A DNA stretch of 64,000 nucleotides from Imbricaverruca yamaguchii (taxonomy: Eukaryota > Arthropoda > Thecostraca > Neoverrucidae). The notes beneath the pieces were generated by a model, which saw only the letters and a list, made by a program, of their open reading frames with translations, ran no database searches and was not told where the DNA came from. Position numbers and translations under genes: made by a program. Below are positions 57,830-64,000 of the stretch, one piece after another. How positions within the stretch are numbered: position 1 is the stretch's first letter; every line of letters begins with the position of its first letter. The stretch covers positions 124,001-188,000 of the forward strand of contig JAOTOL010001227.1 of the NCBI GenBank assembly GCA_034440575.1. Direction: 5' to 3'.

Positions 57830-59640
57830 GCCAATGGGGAGCCAGCCTCCCACCCCCACCCACACCTGGAGAGTCGGACGGAGTCCTTGCACAGACGGAG
57901 ATAATCCCGAGCCGGCGGAGGGCCCAGGGCCGTCGGAGAGCGCTCAGAGCCGGCGTGAAGGGCACATGTGCCGATGTGGGCCGGAACCGCACAGGGGGCC
58001 CTTACCTGATAGAAGAGGACCAACTCTTTGAGAGGACCGAGTGTCCTGAGTCGTGAAAGAGGGTCCCTGAGTCGTGAAAGAGGGTCCCTGAGCCGACGGT
58101 TATGGACCACGAGGCCGACGTGCGGGGCCACTGGGTCGGTTTTGGCTCACGCTGATGGAGAGGGACTCCGGGCTTACAACTGAAATCAGGCCGATGAAGG
58201 GACCCCGAGCTACGGAAACAATCCGGGCCGAAGCAGAGGGCTCCCGGTGCTGCGTGAAGGGCCTCTAAGCCCATTGAGGGGTCTGGGCTGTTAAAAAATA
58301 GCGGCGTTTCCGAGGTGTGAAGGGCAGCCGCCCTCCTGGCGAGTCCGATGGGGACTTCCAGGGGACTGCCCTGAGGGGTAGAGATGTAACCGAGAAAAAT
58401 GTAAACGCATCTAACAGCTTGTGTGGAAAGGGCCCTTGAGATCTGAAGACGTCTACCCTGAGGGCTAGCAGGCGTCATGATGACAAGAGAGGGCTCGCCA
58501 GAAAGCTGGAACCCCCATATCTGTTGGAAAGAGCAGTCCCATTTGGAATAGGCCCCTAACAGCTGAGGAATATACAGAGCACCTGTATATTCCTGCATAC
58601 ACCTGTAAGGCATGGCAGGGTCAGAGAAGGCTGGGATGTTATTTGAGTTTGACAGATCTCCTGAGGGATGCACAGGACCCACAAGAGCTGAAGAGAACTA
58701 GTGACGGCCCATCTCTTATCTGAAATGCTCCGAGATGAGAGCTAGACAGGACTATTGAGAACTGTGAGCAGCCCACACGAGCAGGAGAGGGCCCTGAGGG
58801 ATGAAAAAGATTTCGTGAGAGTAGGAAAAGACTAAACTGGAATCATCCTGAGTTTGGAAGCGGTCCCTAATGGATGAACAAGGTCACCTGAGAAGGAAAA
58901 AACGCCATGTCCGCCTGCAATTTAGGCGAGGAGTGCTGAGGGTCAGCTTCAGAGCTAAGTTGTTCCTTCTACCACAGGAACTGTCGATTACTAGGAAAAG
59001 CCTCCAGCAGCTTGAGAGAGCCCTTGGGAGCTAACAGAGCCCCTGAGAGCTAAGAAGAGTCCACAAGGCTAATTACAATGGTTCTGAGGAATGCTGAGGG
59101 ACAATGTCACAGCTAGAAATTCCTTGAAGCTAGAAAGACTGCCAAGGATTTGGGATGGCCCCTAACAGCTAGAGAGGACCACTGACAATTGAAAATGGTA
59201 ACTGAACGCTCTTGAGGACTATATTTGGATGTCAAAGAGGCTTGGAATGGGTTCCTAAGAGAAGAGCAGGCCCCCTGAGGTCTAAAGAGAGTCCATGTGG
59301 CTAGTGATGATTGTTAAGAATACAAGAGCCATTTTCGGAGCTAGAATGTCATTGCCAGTCTAAAGGACTGTCGAGGACTAGGCAGGTCCGGGAGGTTGCG
59401 AGGTCTATAACGGACCGGTCTGTGCTGCTCCTGAGGCTTGGAAAAGTAATAAGGAGCGAAGAGAGCCACCCAAGAGCTAAGGAGAGTCCCAAGAGCTGGC
59501 GATATTTGCCAGAAATTGTGATATTTGTCTCTCAGAGCTGTAGGATTCCCTCAAAGCTATTGAAGACTGGGAATGATTGCCCATAGAAGATGGAGAGGGC
59601 TCCTGACGGATCAATAGATCCCCGGGGAGCCAGAGAGGAC
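57830..59640. repeat. Highly diverged ~30-bp satellite, copy B
   Basis: About 1.8 kb of diverged blocks such as GGTCCCTGAGTCGTGAAAGA (tandem at 58041-58090), GAGAGGGCCCTGAGGGATGA, CCTGAGAGCTAAGAAGAGTC and GGCCCCTAACAGCTAGAGAG, recurring at about 28-31 bp. Inverse relative of 7860-8765. The degree of decay suggests an old array. The minus frame 58682-58002 is a by-product. Confidence 0.65.
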
Positions 59641-59652
59641 TGAACTGAAATG

Positions 59653-59656
<4 letters not shown>

Positions 59657-59684
<28 letters not shown>
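59657..59684. repeat. (AT)n microsatellite
   Basis: Fourteen AT dinucleotides. Confidence 0.95.
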
Positions 59685-59687
<3 letters not shown>

Positions 59688-60225
59688 TTAATGTGATTTA
59701 GTGTGGGTTAAATCAAGTTAAAACCCGAATGGGGAGGCGAAGGATCGCACGACTGGGCGGTCGCAAACACGAGGAGTGAGGGTGTCTTATCTCGAAGGGG
59801 GAGCTCACGGGAAGGACGGACGCCGGACCGCGCAGTCTGGTGACACGCGCGGGGGACGTCGGTCGGTGGACGTCATCGGAGAGCGACTTCTTCCCGCGCC
59901 CACCCGCGCCACTATGCCTCACACTGTCTCTCCCGGCCGCCATTGCAGCCTTTGAGACCTGCTTCGAACGAATATCGCGAACTTGTCGCTGCGCGGGCGG
60001 AGGATCTAACGTCTACCTGCACAGACGTCTTAGACACCGCTATCGCGCGATAGGGGCTATCCGTGCCGCGACAAGGGATCGGCCAAATAATAACCAAAAA
60101 CTGTAGTACGTAGGATAACGTAATCAGACAACGTGACCGAAGCGGTCCGACAGCAGCAATGAAGTGAGGTTTTACTACACACATATGCTTACAGTCCATA
60201 TACAATTTGTTCATAGTACTGTCTA
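59685..60225. other. Unique CpG-rich sequence
   Basis: No gene recognised. Confidence 0.4.
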
Positions 60226-60266
60226 GTGGCTACATAGCAACTTCTGCTCACCACAGTCTGTTTATA

Positions 60267-61282
60267 TTAACCCGCGCACGTCCGGGGGGGCAGATATCTG
60301 CCCCCTCCGGTTTGTCCTCGTTTGCCGCCAAACTAATCGGGTTAGCAAGGCCAAACCTCGGATAGCTGTTCACTGGTCTTTTCCGCATATTCTCATACAT
60401 TTTTAATCTTGGGTTATCTTAGATCAGGTCACCAGGTCAGGCGAAGTGACCCAACTACACTCGGAGTTCTAGGTGGCATAACTTGCACAATAATTGGGCG
60501 ATTTATTTCAAACTTATAACATGTCATGATCTCATCAGGGACCATAATATGTATACCGTTTTTTTCGTAACATTGACCTTAGGTCAGGTCACGGCCATGG
60601 CTTCCCCATTATAGGGCAATGGTAAAACATACAAATGTTTCCTGGTTACATATTTGCGCTCGAAATGATCTCACAACGGTTGTGGCATGTGGATGGAAGC
60701 TATGCCCAATGTTACCGCTGACATTTTTGCTCAGACCTCACCAAGGTCTCTGAGGTCACCTGAGATCACTACACATTTGTGCGCATTATATCGCACTGCA
60801 TTGAGCTAGAAGGCTGAAATTACTGTCATTGTGCTTGTATTGCCAAGACGTGTCGATTAATACATTACATGACCTCCCTAGGCGACGTCATGACCTTGAC
60901 CTGAGGTCATGAATTCATGACCTTGACCTGAGTTTCGGTTGACCTGACCTTAAATTGCACTGCCTATTGTCGGTAGCGCAATGCAAGGACTGTCGAATAG
61001 CGTTCGCCGTTTGTCTCTATCTGTTACAGGTCCTGAGATATGTGTCAATATCCGAGTCTCACCTGATCTGGTCCAATTTGACCTATTCATGGCCCAGTGA
61101 CCTGAATGTTGACCTGAGCGAAAAAAATGACCAAAACACTTTCGATAGAGCCCGTCACCAGCTATCCAACGCCGTTTTCCGTTTGTCGCTAGCTAGCATA
61201 GTTTCAGAGATCTTAAGGGGCAGACATCTGCCCTCCCCGGACATGCGAAGTTGGCGTGGACCGCCGGACGTGCGAGTGTTAA
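60267..61282 (+). mobile_element. TTAA-flanked piggyBac-like MITE, divergent member
   Basis: 1,016 bp from TTAA to TTAA. Left end CCCGCGCACGTCCGGGGGGG; right end read inward CACTCGCACGTCCGGCGG, an inverted match in about 16 of 19 positions including TTAA. The left subterminal palindrome is matched by GGGGCAGACATCTGCCC on the right (61217-61233). The interior is saturated with TGACCT/AGGTCA words (60420-60445, 60570-60595, 60740-60775, 60865-60955, 61055-61120). No transposase frame. Confidence 0.8.
60286..60305. other. 20-bp perfect palindrome in MITE subterminal region
   Basis: GGGGGCAGATATCTGCCCCC reads identically on both strands. An imperfect counterpart lies at 61217-61233. Hairpins at the same position relative to the termini occur in the 45.1 and 48.3 kb elements with a different sequence, suggesting a conserved structural role. 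Confidence 0.9.
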
Positions 61283-61490
61283 TGCCTCGTGACTAAATGG
61301 CACTTCTGCTGACCACAGTCTGTTTATATCACTGTCTCGTGGCTGACTGGCAACTTCTGCTGACCACAGTCTGTTTATATCACTGTCTCGTGGCTGACTG
61401 ACAACTCCTGCTGACCACAGTCTGTATATATTACTGCCTCATGGCTGACTGGCAATTTCTGGTGACCACAGTCTGTTTATATTACTCCGG

Positions 61491-61831
61491 TGGCTTTTAC
61501 ATTTCGCAACTTCGCATTATTCTGACCCAGTTAGTTTTCACATTATTCCAACCCAGTTAGTGCACTGGAATAGTGCTCTAACTGGGTGCCTCCACACATT
61601 TACAAATCATTGGATGGAACATTCACCCTGTTTGAGAAAACTTGGCACAGTCCCAACGACCCTGGGAATCCTCATTCCAGTTCCTTGGATTAAATATCGA
61701 ATCGAGCCGAGAAAACTCCGTCGTACTTCCCTTATACCCGCACGTACCATCAATAAATATGCCTTTGCCCAATAGGATATGCTGAAACGTTTGGAATGTT
61801 TGGATCCATTAGTATATGCGATTGACAAATT
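61491..61831. other. Unique sequence
   Basis: Contains a short duplication of CATTATTCYRACCCAGTTAG near 61515-61560. No gene recognised. Confidence 0.4.
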
Positions 61832-61978
61832 ATCCATCATCGTTTAGTTTGTGTACGTGCTAAGCCTATCCATCACCATTTAGTTTGTGTACGTGCTAAG
61901 CCTATCCATCACCATTTAGTTTGTGTACGTGCTAAACCTATCCATCACCACTTGGTTTGTGTATGTACGTGCTAAGCG
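61832..61978. repeat. 36-bp minisatellite
   Basis: Four copies of a 36-bp unit, ATCCATCACCATTTAGTTTG followed by TGTACGTGCTAAGCCT. The last copy has a GTAT insertion. Confidence 0.93.
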
Positions 61979-63204
61979 ATTTCGCCGCTCGTTTCGCGCA
62001 ACAATGGCCAGCTCCGGAAGTGCGAGGAGCCGGCGTGTCGGAACACAAACAGCGGCCTGATTATTCCAATTAGCATGACGTGACGAGACATGGTCGATGG
62101 CCACTGACCCCCCCCCCCGCATCGGTGAATTGCATACTTCCGATCACACACCGCGCATCGCCCACGCCCCTGATCGACGCATTGGCGCCGACTGGTCTTC
62201 GCCAGCACACCCAGCAGTGCAGATACGACAGGGACAGGGGACCGGTCACGTGCCACGCTTGCCATGATTGAGAAACCTTCTCTTGAGAGCGACAAATTGC
62301 AATCGGGAAATGACGTGTTCAACGTCTTTAAAATACGGGTTAAAAAAATTAATGCTGTTAGCTGATGCGAAGAAAAAAAGGTCCTATTTCTGTACGGTCA
62401 TTTAGAGGCCCTTAGGGTTGATTTAGGGACCATTAGGCCCTTAGTTAGGCTGATCCAGAAATCGCCTGATCCCACAAGTTGATGCTATTTTTCGCTTCGC
62501 TTAACCATGTCGCCTGTTACGATTAATACAGTCATTTTGAGAGCCGTGCGTTCAGTTCCCGACTTCATGAAACATAAAGCACTTAGAGTCAGCGAACAAG
62601 AGGAAACAGCTTTTCAATTTCAGGAGACATGACAAAGATGTAAGCATGGTTGTTTTTATGCTACTCGGCATCCATATAAGTGTATGTTTTATGCAATCCT
62701 GCCAGGTTGTGCTAGGTTAGCTTAGCATAGGTTAGGTTAAGCTGGGTTAGCATAGTATGTGTTTACGCGTAAGCTTTACGTGATTCATCATCCATAGATA
62801 CAGGTGCTATGCCACTCAGCATACATATACATGTAGGTTGTATTTTATCCTGCCGGGTTAGGTTATCTTACCATATGTTAGGTTCCGTTACGTTGTATTA
62901 TGTTGGGCTACAAATATATCAACATAATATATTTTGTGACGTTATATAAAGGCCTTCAGCTATATACATAATATGCTACTGAGACGTTATCTAAAGGGGA
63001 TAGAAACAGACAGGTTCGTAAATACAAGCAACATCCATATCTTGTTTAGCAATATACATGGGCGGCAAATACCACGTGGCATATGTGTCCTATGTCGCGT
63101 ACGCAACCACATCAGCATTGTCAATATTTATATTGGTGTCTGAACATTAACTGGAACTAATCACGTAAAAGCACAATTTTCTTCGCCAACTCTGACTGCG
63201 ATCC
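61979..63204. other. Unique sequence
   Basis: GC-rich to about 62290, then AT-rich. 62700-62910 carries loosely repeated GTTAGGTTAG/TTAGCATAG words. No gene recognised. Confidence 0.4.
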
Positions 63205-63254
63205 ACTCCAGGGTATATATCCTATGTAGCTACATAGGATATATGCCCTGGAGT
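63205..63254. repeat. 50-bp near-perfect palindrome
   Basis: ACTCCAGGGTATATATCCTA, then TGTAGCTACA, then TAGGATATATGCCCTGGAGT: two 25-bp arms with no spacer and one mismatch (T/G at the TATA-GCCC junction). It may be a cruciform-forming site or a palindromic MITE/foldback core. Confidence 0.95.
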
Positions 63255-64000
63255 CAGCCACCTGAATGAGTCAGCCCAGGACCACTCCCGTGTTCTGTCG
63301 TCGGCGCAACACTCTTGGGCAACGTCGTAGCATTCAATCTGTGTCTCAGATTAAGGGCTGGAGATCGCTTCGATGTCAGGGGGCGCAGGTATTTAGAGAC
63401 GTCATTACATCCATCACAGAACCAGCCACCATGGACGCACAGCTACAAATCTGGCACTGCTCCGTCTATCGATTGACCACCTGTCAGCGGAAGTAACTAA
63501 TTAAGATTAGCCAACAGCTGTCAGTGTGCGAGCTGCCGGCTGACCCCGGAGTCAGAGGTCGCCTGCTCCGTGTTGAGGTCACGACCCGGCAGGTGCGCGC
63601 TGGACGTGACGTGCCGCGTGTACAGTTTAAAGTGCACGGCTCACCTGCTGCAGTAGTCGGTACTGGCGACTCTCCAACTCCACACATCTGCCCGTCTCCG
63701 TGCGTATGCACCGGTCCTCCGCCCCTCCCCACTCCCCACCCTATCCCACCCCCTCCCTCGGCGGGGTCGGCGCGGCCCGCTGCGTGGAGGGGGCAGGAGA
63801 ACCGCTGGGGAGGCGATTGGCCGCAGCTATTCTGGTCAAATCATAACAGAGGGCGCCAGGGCCCTGTGAATGTACTGCCGTGACCTGGCAGAGCCAACGC
63901 GCCCCAGCGGGAAATCCGGAGAAAGTGGACACTGCCAGCTTCTAATTTGCATGAGCACAAACACGGTTGATATAACTATGATTTTTTTATAAAAATAAAT
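63255..64000. other. Unique sequence at right edge
   Basis: Includes a C-rich tract (63720-63770). The frame 63524-63883 is proline-rich with no recognised domain. No gene call. Confidence 0.4.

Larger units (their letters stand above)
60226..61490. repeat. 51-bp minisatellite split by a MITE
   Basis: Units of 51 bp with GGCTGACTGGCAACTTCTGC, TGACCACAGTCTGTTTATAT and CACTGTCTCGT lie at 61290-61490 (four copies). A further unit lies at 60226-60266, on the other side of the transposon at 60267-61282. The transposon therefore inserted within the array. Confidence 0.9.

Noticed and set aside
62700..62910. Telomere-like GGTTAG words
   Set aside because: The words are scattered, interrupted by GCATAG and not in tandem TTAGGG order.

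Overview
This window looks like a non-coding, repeat-dominated stretch of an animal nuclear genome, probably a marine invertebrate. The lineage is inference. The evidence is CpG-rich unique DNA, tRNA-derived SINEs, a LINE 3' relic, dinucleotide microsatellites, TTAA-flanked MITE-like elements, and no operons or compact genes. I found no intact protein-coding gene that I can defend. The long open frames (for example 5498-6781, 13699-15222, 29635-32040, 52847-53848) lie inside tandem arrays and are by-products of them.

Tandem arrays: about 30 minisatellites, mostly with unrelated units of 8 to 96 bp, cover roughly a third of the window by my own tally. The largest are 27/31 bp at 5.5-7.5 kb, 38 bp at 13.7-15.1 kb, 30 bp at 29.7-31.7 kb, 60 bp at 50.7-52.8 kb, 13 bp at 53.2-53.8 kb, 40 bp at 55.1-56.4 kb, and two strongly diverged arrays of one apparent family in opposite orientations (7.9-8.8 kb and 57.8-59.6 kb). 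Several can form unusual DNA: G-quadruplex-type runs (0.6-1.3 kb, 53.2-53.8 kb), a (CA)n-(TG)n hairpin (16.3 kb), a long CT mirror tract (22.6 kb), TA tracts, and a 50-bp near-perfect palindrome (63.2 kb).

Mobile DNA: (i) a piggyBac-like, TTAA-flanked non-autonomous family with two close copies (45.1-45.9 and 48.3-49.2 kb), a divergent relative (60.3-61.3 kb) and a decayed candidate (10.5 kb). The 60.3 kb copy sits inside a 51-bp tandem repeat, so the TTAA target duplication can be read directly. (ii) Four SINE types (22.2, 25.8, 26.0, 32.1, 37.7, 43.0, 57.2 kb), two of which share a central domain under different tRNA heads. (iii) A LINE reverse-transcriptase C-terminal relic with a (TAAA)n tail (29.0-29.6 kb). 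(iv) Fragments of a short family with hAT-like ends (2.5, 12.4, 36.4, 37.5 kb).

The most interesting small item is a 64-nt segment at 23,577-23,640 that fits the nested double-pseudoknot layout of HDV-like self-cleaving ribozymes, including the CC/GG mini-helix and a candidate catalytic C followed by GAAG. Second is a piggyBac-like family loaded with AGGTCA-type nuclear-receptor half-sites. Third is the core of the 60-bp array, in which adenines have almost vanished from one strand.

The remaining unique sequence holds CpG-rich blocks (3.0, 9.1, 17.7, 20.9, 25.2, 26.6, 35.5, 49.8 kb) and one weak candidate terminal exon (42.1-42.4 kb, minus). Nothing here shows genes working together. The window is best read as intergenic or intronic DNA shaped by tandem amplification and small transposons.
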